From NCBI GenBank assembly GCA_003152555.1, contig PMAL01000083.1, forward strand, positions 1,271 through 9,352: a stretch of DNA of 8,082 nt. The letters run 5' to 3'. The position numbers were made by a program, and so were the translations under genes. The notes below the pieces were generated by a model that saw nothing but the letters and a program-made list of their open reading frames with translations, was not told the DNA's origin and ran no database searches. Positions 1-5,418 of the stretch are shown here, one piece after another. Numbering within the stretch: position 1 is the first letter of the stretch; every line of letters begins with the position of its first letter. The stretch comes from Acidimicrobiaceae bacterium. Its GTDB lineage: Bacteria; Actinomycetota; Acidimicrobiia; Acidimicrobiales; RAAP-2.

Positions 1-314
1 GGCACGTAACCGCCCGAACCCAGCGACATGGAGTCTTCCGGGTCCATTGACTCATCCACCCCACCAATGACCTGGGTTACCCAATCGAGGCGATCAGTCA
101 AAATTCTCGTGACGCCGCCCTCCAGGGTGGATGAGGAAATCGCGCAGCTTGAGCACGCACCTTGTAATTGCACCTCAACCACGCCCGTCTCCACGTCCAC
201 GCGCACGAGCACCAAATCGCCGCCGTCGGCCTGGACCGACGGACGCATGAGGTCCATGAGGGCGTTCAAGGCTTTGAGCCTCGTTTGACGCTCTTGGTCG
301 GTGAGTTCTGGCAT
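1..314 (-). CDS. NifU-like C-terminal domain iron-sulphur scaffold protein (3' end outside the window)
   Basis: The frame opens with ATG at 314-312 and stays open for 104 full codons to the window edge, so the C-terminus is missing. Residues about 10-80 match the NifU C-terminal (Nfu) domain: a short helix, then QADGGDLVLVRVD (28-40), a beta strand, and LQGACSSCAISSSTLEGG (50-67). Cys54 and Cys57 form the CxxC motif which, in this family, binds a transient Fe-S cluster for delivery to target enzymes. The region after about residue 85 is acidic and Met/Gly-rich, outside the usual domain and probably near the end of the protein. It is transcribed divergently from the P450, with starts 63 bases apart. 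No clear Shine-Dalgarno sequence precedes the ATG. The domain call is firm; the cellular role (Fe-S assembly or repair in the cytoplasm) is inferred from the family. Confidence 0.9.
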   Translation of the reverse strand, partial: MPELTDQERQTRLKALNALMDLMRPSVQADGGDLVLVRVDVETGVVEVQLQGACSSCAISSSTLEGGVTRILTDRLDWVTQVIGGVDESMDPEDSMSLGSGGYV

Positions 315-316
315 AC

Positions 317-374
317 CTACAGTTTGCCGTGAAAAGTGAGCACCGTGACCTCTCATCGTGGTCCTACTCTGTAG
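317..374. promoter_or_regulatory. Divergent intergenic region with mirrored CTGTAG hexamers
   Basis: CTACAG lies at 317-322 and its exact reverse complement CTGTAG at 369-374. Read on each gene's own strand, CTGTAG sits 2 bases before the NifU-like ATG and 3 bases before the P450 ATG. The region must carry the promoters of both genes. The hexamers could be parts of -10 or start-site regions, or a shared operator. A six-base match can also arise by chance, so the regulatory meaning is only suggested. Confidence 0.3.
365..370 (+). promoter_or_regulatory. Possible -10 element for a leaderless P450 transcript
   Basis: TACTCT fits the actinobacterial -10 pattern TANNNT and ends 7 bases before the ATG at 378. 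If transcription starts at the A of that ATG, the message would be leaderless, which agrees with the absence of a Shine-Dalgarno sequence. No convincing -35 element is seen at the usual distance. Confidence 0.25.
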
Positions 375-377
375 TCG

Positions 378-1643
378 ATGACTCCGGACTCTCCGTGGAA
401 CGTAGACGACATCAATCTCTCGGATCTCGAATTTTGGCGTCGACCGTGGGACGAACGCGAAGCGGCGTTCGCGGCGCTGCGCCGCGACCGGCCAATCTCC
501 TTCTACGAATCGGCCCTGATCGAGGGTACATCCATTGAAATGCCCCCGAGCAAGGGCTATTACGCGCTGACGCGGTACCGCGACGTCGCGACCGCCTCTC
601 GTTATCCGGAAGTCTTCCTCTCCGGACCCGGGGCGGTCTCACAAATGGACCTGCCGCCCGAGATGGTGGAGTACTTCTCGGGCATGATTTCAACCGACAA
701 TCCGAAACACGCTCGACTTCGTCGAATTGTCTCGAACGCCTTTAGCCCGCGCAACGTGCGCACCATTGACGACTCGATTGAGCGCGTGGCCGAAGAGACA
801 ATTACCCGAGCGCTTGATGAAGGCTCCGGTGACTTCATGACCGATATCGCCGCGCCCTTCGTGCTCGAGATCATTTGCGCGATGATGGGGGTGCCCGCGA
901 GTGACTACCCGACGGTGCTCAAATGCTCCAACGTCATTCTCTCCAACGGCGACCGCGAATACAATCCCGAGGGAACGGATCCGTTGCTGGCGGTCTTAGA
1001 GGCCGGCTCCACCCTGACGACACTCATGGAAGAGATTGGAAAATATCGCCTCGACAATCCCGTCGACGACATCACCAGTGCGCTGGTGAACGCGGAGATT
1101 GAATCAGAGAAATTGACGCACCAAGAGTTGGCGTCCTTCTTCGTGCTGCTCGTCGCGGCGGGCAACGAAACAACACGCACCGCGCTCGGACACGCATTGC
1201 TCGCGCTGAGCGATCATCCCGACCAGAAGGCCCGACTACTGAGTGACTTCGAAGGTCGCATTGGTACGGCGACCGACGAGATTGTGCGGTGGGCGTCACC
1301 GGTCATATGGATGCGCCGCACGTTAAGTGTTGACTACACACTGTCGGACCGCGAATTAGAAGCGGGCGACAAGGTTTTGCTTTTCTACAATTCCGCGAAC
1401 CGCGACGAGGAAATATTCAAAGATCCGTACGACTTTGACGTGGGCCGGACACCGAACGACCATTACGGTTTCGGCGCACCGGGTCCCCACTTCTGTCTCG
1501 GGGCCCACATGGCGCGACGAGAAATCACCGTGATGTTGCGCAAACTCTATTCACGTGCGCCCGACATCCACTACGTCGGCGAGCCGTCACGGCTGACGTC
1601 GAGTTTCATCAACGGCATCACGCACCTCTCGTACGAGTACTAA
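378..1643 (+). CDS. Cytochrome P450, CYP124/CYP125-like
   Basis: This is a complete 421-residue bacterial class I-type P450, of normal length, with no signal peptide or membrane anchor, so it is cytoplasmic. The I-helix oxygen-activation motif AGNETT is at 261-266, the K-helix ExxR is Glu301-Ile-Val-Arg304, and the heme-binding loop FGAPGPHFCLG (365-375) places the thiolate ligand at Cys373. That loop has one residue more between Phe and Cys than the usual FGxGxHxC form. As I recall, CYP125 and CYP124 of mycobacteria share this spacing; together with the N-terminal half (SMI/GMISTDNPKHARLRRIV-type helix C region, Arg-rich) and the SSFINGITHL ending, it suggests a sterol or methyl-branched lipid hydroxylase. 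The substrate is inference only. No ferredoxin or reductase is adjacent, so electrons must come from elsewhere. The start is the first ATG of the frame and fits the family; it lacks a Shine-Dalgarno sequence. The stop lies one base from the convergent neighbour. Confidence 0.95.
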   Translation: MTPDSPWNVDDINLSDLEFWRRPWDEREAAFAALRRDRPISFYESALIEGTSIEMPPSKGYYALTRYRDVATASRYPEVFLSGPGAVSQMDLPPEMVEYFSGMISTDNPKHARLRRIVSNAFSPRNVRTIDDSIERVAEETITRALDEGSGDFMTDIAAPFVLEIICAMMGVPASDYPTVLKCSNVILSNGDREYNPEGTDPLLAVLEAGSTLTTLMEEIGKYRLDNPVDDITSALVNAEIESEKLTHQELASFFVLLVAAGNETTRTALGHALLALSDHPDQKARLLSDFEGRIGTATDEIVRWASPVIWMRRTLSVDYTLSDRELEAGDKVLLFYNSANRDEEIFKDPYDFDVGRTPNDHYGFGAPGPHFCLGAHMARREITVMLRKLYSRAPDIHYVGEPSRLTSSFINGITHLSYEY

Positions 1644-1644
1644 T

Positions 1645-2001
1645 TCACTTCGGGTCGCTGCGTGCGGCAATCGCCTCGTCGTAGCATCGCAGCGCCCTCG
1701 GACCCCACACGGTGCCCGGTCCGCCGTTCATCGCAATTGCCACGCCAATCGCCTCGGCCACCTGTTGACGCGTCGCTCCCTGTCGCGCTGCCCCCCTGGT
1801 GTGGGCCACAATGCATCCGTCGCACTCTCTAGTGATAGCGATGACCACGGCAAGCAGTTCCTTGACGGCGCTGCTCAGCTCACCCTCGGCCATCGCGGCA
1901 CCCGACATTTCGCCGAATCCTCTAAACACTTCGGGAATAAGACCGCGCAAGTCAACCGCCGGTTGGCGAAGTTCTTCGCGAATAACATCCATGCTTTCCA
2001 T
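1645..2001 (-). CDS. Carboxymuconolactone decarboxylase / AhpD-like family protein
   Basis: This complete 118-residue protein is all-helical in appearance and of typical length for the small CMD family. The core (about 24-107) contains KELLAVVIAITRECDGCIVAH (47-67), with Cys60, Cys63 and His67 in the E-CxxC-xxx-H arrangement of AhpD-type enzymes. In AhpD these residues carry out thiol-disulphide chemistry in peroxide defence, whereas true gamma-carboxymuconolactone decarboxylases lack the CxxC. The following GATRQQVAEAIGVAIAMNGG segment is also family-typical. A redox or peroxidase-partner role is therefore more likely than decarboxylation, but no peroxiredoxin gene is next to it. The ATG at 2001 is chosen over the Met three codons later because the AGGAGGT at 2012-2006 is 4 bases away. 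It is monocistronic as seen, convergent with the P450 and divergent from the membrane protein gene. Confidence 0.88.
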   Translation of the reverse strand: MESMDVIREELRQPAVDLRGLIPEVFRGFGEMSGAAMAEGELSSAVKELLAVVIAITRECDGCIVAHTRGAARQGATRQQVAEAIGVAIAMNGGPGTVWGPRALRCYDEAIAARSDPK

Positions 2002-2005
2002 ATCG

Positions 2006-2012
2006 ACCTCCT
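2006..2012 (-). promoter_or_regulatory. Strong ribosome binding site of the CMD/AhpD-like gene
   Basis: On the minus strand this reads AGGAGGT, complementary to the 3' end of 16S rRNA, with CGAT separating it from the ATG at 2001. It decides the start and is the strongest Shine-Dalgarno match noticed in the window, in contrast to the SD-less P450, membrane protein and 86-residue genes. Confidence 0.8.
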
Positions 2013-2061
2013 GCGCTGAGCGTAGTCATACATCCACACGTGCCGGACGAACATCGCCGCA

Positions 2062-2077
2062 TCGACTTTCAAATCGA
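2062..2077. promoter_or_regulatory. Imperfect palindrome, candidate operator
   Basis: The 16 bases TCGACTTTCAAATCGA form an inverted repeat with outer arms TCGA/TCGA and inner TT/AA; six of eight base pairs match. It lies in the divergent region, 61 bases upstream of the CMD-like start and about 70-86 bases upstream of the membrane protein start, where a dimeric regulator could act on either. There is no direct evidence of function. Confidence 0.25.
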
Positions 2078-2147
2078 ATACGCGATGTAGTGACGTCGCC
2101 TTTAGCTCGTACAAAAGACCATTAGTCAGCCTGTGTCATCATGTTGG

Positions 2148-3164
2148 ATGAGCGAGCCCGAAGACCCAATGGAGCCTTTGGAGCCACCAATCCCACCGGA
2201 TACCAACGAATCAGACGCATTGAAGGAGCCCACAGGGTTCACCAATCCCAGTGAGCACTCTGACGGCACTGAAGTAAATGACGAAAATGCCGTCGCTCGG
2301 GGTCGCTCACGTACCTCATGGATAAGACTCTCATCATTCGCAGCAGTACTGCTACTGGTGGCCGTCGTGCTGATCATTGCGCTCAGCTCATCGTCCCCAA
2401 CGGCGCTCACGCCGAGAGAAGCGGTCATCGCCGCCGAGACCGCGGCCGCCAAGCCGACGACCTCGTCGTTTAGTTTGGCTGCTTCCATCAACACCACTGA
2501 GGGCAATTCATTTCAAGTGGTGAACGATCCGCTCACACTCACCGGAGACGGAGCGATCGACCGAGTCACGCACTCAATGGTTATGAACATGAAGATTAAA
2601 GTGGCCACGCTGACCATCCACCTTCGAGAAATTCTTTCGAAGAAGTCCGTGTACGTAAAATTTGGCGCGTTGACGCCCTACTTGAGATCAGGCAAGACGT
2701 GGATTCAAGTGCCGTCGACCCTGATCGGTTCCAAGTCATCCATCGCCAATATCGGCACGTCACCCCTCATCCTGCAGCAGATCCGGAAGAAGGAAATCAA
2801 GATTACGGCAGACGGCAGCGCACTCGTGAACGGGACCAAGTTGAGCCTCTACAAACTGAGACCCGACGTGGCGCTCACTAGAGAACTTGCGGGCTCGTCA
2901 GGATCAGGGACTGATGGCGAGCGCTTCTCTGTGACCTACGTGCTCGGAATTGACGCTCAGCACATCCTGCGTCAGGTCAGAGGGTCCATCGTGCGATCGG
3001 TGGGTAACACGCACCAACTCGAAAACCTCTCGATGACGTTCCTCAGCGACAATCAGCCGGTCGTGATCGAAAAGCCGTCGACAAAAGAAACGGAGATACT
3101 CAACGCTTCGCAGTACGCGAAACTGGTGAAGAGGGCCCAGGCGGCGCCGCCGTCCCTGGTGTAA
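2148..3164 (+). CDS. Single-pass membrane protein with LppX/LprG/LolA-like extracytoplasmic domain
   Basis: From the ATG at 2148 the protein has 338 residues. Residues 1-58 are acidic and proline-rich (PEDPMEPLEPPIPP) and end in a basic patch (RGRSR). One hydrophobic helix, about 62-79 (FAAVLLLVAVVLIIAL), follows, so the N-terminus should be cytoplasmic and the rest outside. The helix is not followed by a lipobox cysteine, so this looks like an uncleaved anchor, not a lipoprotein. The outer part has alternating beta segments (LTLTGDGAID, HSMVMNMKIK, KSVYVKFGAL, KTWIQVP) and the ending RQVRGSIVRSVGNTHQLENL...NQPVVIEKP. This pattern recalls LppX/LprAFG and LolA-type lipid-binding folds, a resemblance by eye only. 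Function is unknown; lipid or glycolipid binding at the envelope is a guess. A GTG at 2133 could add five residues, and neither start has a Shine-Dalgarno sequence. It is followed after 87 bases by the 86-residue gene on the same strand. Confidence 0.8.
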   Translation: MSEPEDPMEPLEPPIPPDTNESDALKEPTGFTNPSEHSDGTEVNDENAVARGRSRTSWIRLSSFAAVLLLVAVVLIIALSSSSPTALTPREAVIAAETAAAKPTTSSFSLAASINTTEGNSFQVVNDPLTLTGDGAIDRVTHSMVMNMKIKVATLTIHLREILSKKSVYVKFGALTPYLRSGKTWIQVPSTLIGSKSSIANIGTSPLILQQIRKKEIKITADGSALVNGTKLSLYKLRPDVALTRELAGSSGSGTDGERFSVTYVLGIDAQHILRQVRGSIVRSVGNTHQLENLSMTFLSDNQPVVIEKPSTKETEILNASQYAKLVKRAQAAPPSLV

Positions 3165-3184
3165 CGCACATCGAGATTCACGAA

Positions 3185-3194
3185 GTGCGCGCAC
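3185..3194. repeat. 10-base perfect palindrome
   Basis: GTGCGCGCAC reads the same on both strands. It lies 21 bases after the membrane protein stop, in the spacer before the 86-residue gene. It could be a small hairpin or binding site; no T-run follows it, so it is not a convincing intrinsic terminator. Confidence 0.3.
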
Positions 3195-3203
3195 GCCCAC
3201 CGA

Positions 3204-3237
3204 GCCCAACGACTTCATCGGGCGCCCAACGCCTTCA
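3204..3237. repeat. Direct repeat, two 14-base copies 20 bases apart
   Basis: GCCCAACGACTTCA (3204-3217) and GCCCAACGCCTTCA (3224-3237) match at 13 of 14 positions, with a start-to-start distance of 20 bases, close to two helical turns. The pair lies just upstream of the start at 3252. The second copy begins within the palindrome GGGCGCCC (3220-3227). It may be a regulator binding site or a small tandem duplication. Confidence 0.4.
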
Positions 3238-3238
3238 G

Positions 3239-3244
3239 TAACGT
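3239..3244 (+). promoter_or_regulatory. Possible -10 element for a leaderless 86-residue gene transcript
   Basis: TAACGT fits TANNNT and ends 7 bases before the ATG at 3252, the same spacing as the P450 candidate. No Shine-Dalgarno sequence precedes that ATG, and no good -35 element is seen. Confidence 0.22.
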
Positions 3245-3251
3245 CGTAGTT

Positions 3252-3512
3252 ATGTCGTCACGGTTGGACCCATCCTGGTCGGTGCTCACAAGCCACCAGA
3301 CTTTCGAGGCCGATCGATGCGTTGACATTTTCGTGCGACCCGACGGCACATTCGGCTTCGAAGAGTTTCGTCGAGATCCCGAAGACATGGGGGTCTGGAC
3401 CCCCATCAGCTACTTCTCCGGCCACGAGTACAACTCGTATGTCGAGGCGATTGATGCGGCCACGCAACGGGTTCCGTGGCTCCAGCCGTTCCTAAACGAC
3501 GCTACGAACTAA
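3252..3512 (+). CDS. Small protein of unknown function, 86 residues
   Basis: I do not recognise a named family. The protein is small, acidic and rich in aromatic residues, with no signal peptide, membrane helix or cysteine motif (one Cys, residue 23), so it is probably cytoplasmic. The middle (24-60) looks compact and well conserved in character: VDIFVRPDGTFGFEEFRRD, then DMGVWTPISYFSGHEY. A helix, YVEAIDAATQRVPWL, is likely at 63-77. The composition and coherent domain-like pattern argue that it is a real gene and not a chance frame; the opposite-strand frames here show no protein character. The start is the first ATG of the frame and lacks a Shine-Dalgarno sequence. Its last 11 bases overlap the end of the GNAT gene on the other strand. 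Co-transcription with the membrane protein gene 87 bases upstream is possible. Confidence 0.72.
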   Translation: MSSRLDPSWSVLTSHQTFEADRCVDIFVRPDGTFGFEEFRRDPEDMGVWTPISYFSGHEYNSYVEAIDAATQRVPWLQPFLNDATN

Positions 3513-3954
3513 AGAATTTCTTGAAGCCTTGATGGGTCGCGCTGTAGCCGTGGGCCGAATAGAAACGATGCGCGTCAGTGCGCACACTGTTGCTCGTGAA
3601 CTGGACTCGGTAGCATCCGCGTTCTTGCGCGAACGCCTCGGCAGCGCCTAATAGCGCGCTACCTATCCCCTGGCTTCGCCGATCAGCGCGCACGTGCACG
3701 CTTTCGATTTCGCAGCACCACCCACCGGCGTGTTGGAAATGTTGGAATATGAGAACCTGACAGACGCCCACCACTTCTCCGTCAAGTTCGCCAACCAAGA
3801 CGTCACCCCGGCGAGCGCGCGTCTCTTGCACCGCCGCCCAGTACGAATCGATGTCGTCGGGACGCTCCGACTCGGGCCGAGTAGATCCGCCAATGATGAC
3901 GTTCACGGCGTCGCGAACGTCCCCGTACTCAATCGGTCGGATGCGGACTGCCAC
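3502..3954 (-). CDS. GNAT family N-acetyltransferase
   Basis: This is a complete 150-residue, single-domain GNAT protein of usual size. It opens with VRIRPIEYGD, the typical first strand and helix. The strands around VLVGELDGEVVGVCQVLIF (52-70) lead to motif A, VHVRADRRSQGIGSALL (86-102). Within it, the acetyl-CoA pyrophosphate loop is Arg93-Ser-Gln-Gly96-Ile-Gly98. The motif B region is DAHRFYSAHGY (127-137), with Tyr132 at the place of the family's usual general-acid tyrosine. The acceptor substrate cannot be told. The start is GTG, 4 bases after the TAG of the amidase gene, so the two are very probably co-transcribed and translationally coupled. Its 3' end overlaps the convergent 86-residue gene by 11 bases. 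Acetylation of an amine linked to the amidase reaction would be speculation. Confidence 0.9.
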   Translation of the reverse strand: MAVRIRPIEYGDVRDAVNVIIGGSTRPESERPDDIDSYWAAVQETRARRGDVLVGELDGEVVGVCQVLIFQHFQHAGGWCCEIESVHVRADRRSQGIGSALLGAAEAFAQERGCYRVQFTSNSVRTDAHRFYSAHGYSATHQGFKKFFSS

Positions 3955-3958
3955 TGCT

Positions 3959-5359
3959 CTACGTGCGCGGATCTATCGGAGTCAGCACTCCGACTGACTC
4001 TTCAACCACCTGCGCCGCATCCAGACAGAGGTCTTCACGCAAGAGGTTGCCAATGATCTGGGCGCCGGTGGGCAGCCCGTTGACTATCCCGGTGGGCACA
4101 CACGCGGCGGGCAGACCCAGGAGGTTGGCGGGCAGCACAAAACGAATCATCTCGATGACTTTGAGCGCCGACTCGGCGTCTTCGATGTCGAAACCCAATT
4201 CAAACGGCGGTTGCGTCCACGTGGGGCCGACCACCAGCGGATAGTCGGTCATGAATTGGCGCCACTCACTCGCCACGCGCCAGCGGCTCTGGTGCATGAG
4301 AAACATCGATTCAGCGCTCGCAGGCGCGAAACCGGCGTCCGCCAATTGAATGAATCGTTTGGCGTCCTCACCGAGCAGCAGATCAAGCAACGGCGCCGTC
4401 ATGTTCATGCTCGTGATTTGCAGTTCCGCCCAGGCCAAGTACGACTCAAAGAGCATGGGCGGCTCGATCTCTTCAACCTCGTAGCCGGCCGTCTCGAGGG
4501 CCCGACCGGCGACTCGAACACCCTCAGCAATGTTGGGATCTGTCGTGCCCCCCGACGGTGCGGGCACGAGCGCGACGCGCCGCGAGACCTCGCGTCCCTT
4601 GAGCGGCGCGTCGATGGACTGGGGATCACGGCGATGCGCGCCCATGACTACTTCGAGTCCTCGGCGCACATCGCCGACGTGACGGGCCAGCACACCCTGG
4701 GCCAACATGACTTGAGCGTTGATCGCTTGATCAATTGTGGAACTGGCGTTGTAATCGGGCACGCGACCCCGTGATGGTTTGATCGAGGCAATACCGCACG
4801 CGTAGGCCGGATTGCGCAGTGATCCGCCGATGTCGTTGCCCAGACCAATGGGACTCATGCCCGTGGCAATGGCCGCGGCCTCTCCGCCCGATGAGCCGCC
4901 CGCCGTGAGACCGTGACGCCACGGGTTATGCGTCGACCCGTATAGCTCGGACACGGTATTCATGCGCAACCCAAGATCGGGCATGTTCGTGCGCGCCAAC
5001 GCCACCGCGCCCGAAGCGCGCATGCGCTGGACAGTGGGGGCATCCTCGGTGGCCATGAAATCCTTTAGGGCCACCGTGCCCTCGCTCGTCGCGTAACCCG
5101 CGACGTCGATGTTGATCTTGATGGTGAAGGGCACGCCGTGCAGTGGACCCAGTGACTCGCCCGCTTTATGCGCCGCGTCGGCGGCGTCAGCCTCACGGCG
5201 CACCTCATCGGGGCGCACCTCGACGACCGCGTTGACCAGTGGATTGACTGCCTCGATGCGTTCTAAGTGCGCCTCAATAATCTCGCGCGACGAGCAGGCG
5301 CCGGAACGAATCATGTCGGCCAGCGTGGTGGCCGATTCCCGCCATAATTCGTTTCCCAT
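3959..5359 (-). CDS. Amidase signature family hydrolase
   Basis: This is a complete 466-residue protein with the Ser-cisSer-Lys catalytic triad of the amidase signature family. Lys81 lies in PFTIKINID (77-85), cis-Ser156 in GGSSGG (154-159), and nucleophile Ser180 in GLGNDIGGSLRNPA (172-185). The spacings of 75 and 24 residues equal those of fatty acid amide hydrolase as I remember them. The family hydrolyses C-N bonds of carboxylic amides. Asn175 replaces the commoner Thr in the GTDIGGS motif, a variant I believe occurs in other members. Without GatB or GatC nearby, it is more likely a free amidase than GatA of the tRNA amidotransferase. The substrate is unknown. It has no signal peptide, so it is cytoplasmic. 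A G-run (5368-5364) 4 bases before the ATG may act as ribosome binding site. It lies 59 bases after pstB and 4 bases before the GNAT gene on the same strand. Confidence 0.93.
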   Translation of the reverse strand: MGNELWRESATTLADMIRSGACSSREIIEAHLERIEAVNPLVNAVVEVRPDEVRREADAADAAHKAGESLGPLHGVPFTIKINIDVAGYATSEGTVALKDFMATEDAPTVQRMRASGAVALARTNMPDLGLRMNTVSELYGSTHNPWRHGLTAGGSSGGEAAAIATGMSPIGLGNDIGGSLRNPAYACGIASIKPSRGRVPDYNASSTIDQAINAQVMLAQGVLARHVGDVRRGLEVVMGAHRRDPQSIDAPLKGREVSRRVALVPAPSGGTTDPNIAEGVRVAGRALETAGYEVEEIEPPMLFESYLAWAELQITSMNMTAPLLDLLLGEDAKRFIQLADAGFAPASAESMFLMHQSRWRVASEWRQFMTDYPLVVGPTWTQPPFELGFDIEDAESALKVIEMIRFVLPANLLGLPAACVPTGIVNGLPTGAQIIGNLLREDLCLDAAQVVEESVGVLTPIDPRT

Positions 5360-5360
5360 C

Positions 5361-5374
5361 AGACCCCCAGGTCT
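5361..5374 (-). promoter_or_regulatory. Small hairpin covering the amidase ribosome binding region
   Basis: On the minus strand this reads AGACC-TGGG-GGTCT, a perfect 5-base-pair stem with a 4-base loop, ending 1 base before the ATG. It contains the only G-rich Shine-Dalgarno-like stretch. If formed in the message it could dampen translation of the amidase. The stem is short and may be chance. Confidence 0.25.
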
Positions 5375-5399
5375 TGTAACTCTGAAGGTAGTTTGTCAC
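5373..5399 (-). promoter_or_regulatory. Weak candidate promoter for amidase-GNAT
   Basis: On the minus strand GTGACA (5399-5394, five of six to TTGACA) is followed after 15 bases by TACAAG (5378-5373, four of six to TATAAT). The spacer is shorter than the usual 16-18. It would give the amidase-GNAT pair its own start within the 59-base gap after pstB. Read-through from the pst genes is an equally good explanation, because no terminator is visible in the gap. Confidence 0.2.
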
Positions 5400-5418
5400 G
5401 CTCAACCAATGCGAACAA

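Noticed and set aside
28..288. 86-codon plus-strand open frame at the left end
   Set aside because: It is antisense to the NifU-like gene, which has a clear CxxC domain; the plus-strand product is Ser/Thr-rich without domain character.
1765..2125. Plus-strand open frames opposite the CMD/AhpD-like gene
   Set aside because: The minus-strand gene has the CxxC-xxx-H motif and a strong Shine-Dalgarno sequence; the plus frames have neither.
2126..2506. 126-codon minus-strand open frame opposite the membrane protein N-terminus
   Set aside because: It mirrors the membrane protein gene, whose anchor helix and beta-rich domain make a better case; the antisense product is a Ser/Ala/Thr-rich shadow.
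3165..3251. Intrinsic terminator after the membrane protein gene
   Set aside because: Palindromes are present, but none is followed by a T-run, and the longest stem is only 5 base pairs.
3694..4056. 120-codon plus-strand open frame across the GNAT and amidase ends
   Set aside because: It is the complement of well-supported coding sequence and crosses two real genes; no motif or ribosome site.
4211..4774. 187-codon plus-strand open frame antisense to the amidase gene
   Set aside because: The amidase on the other strand has a full catalytic triad. The antisense frame is Arg/His-rich with no recognisable motif, a usual by-product of GC-rich codon use.
3502..5359. Toxin-antitoxin reading of the neighbouring small gene and GNAT protein
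   Set aside because: GNAT toxins come with a co-directional DNA-binding antitoxin. Here the small protein is on the opposite strand, lacks a DNA-binding motif, and the GNAT gene is coupled to an amidase.
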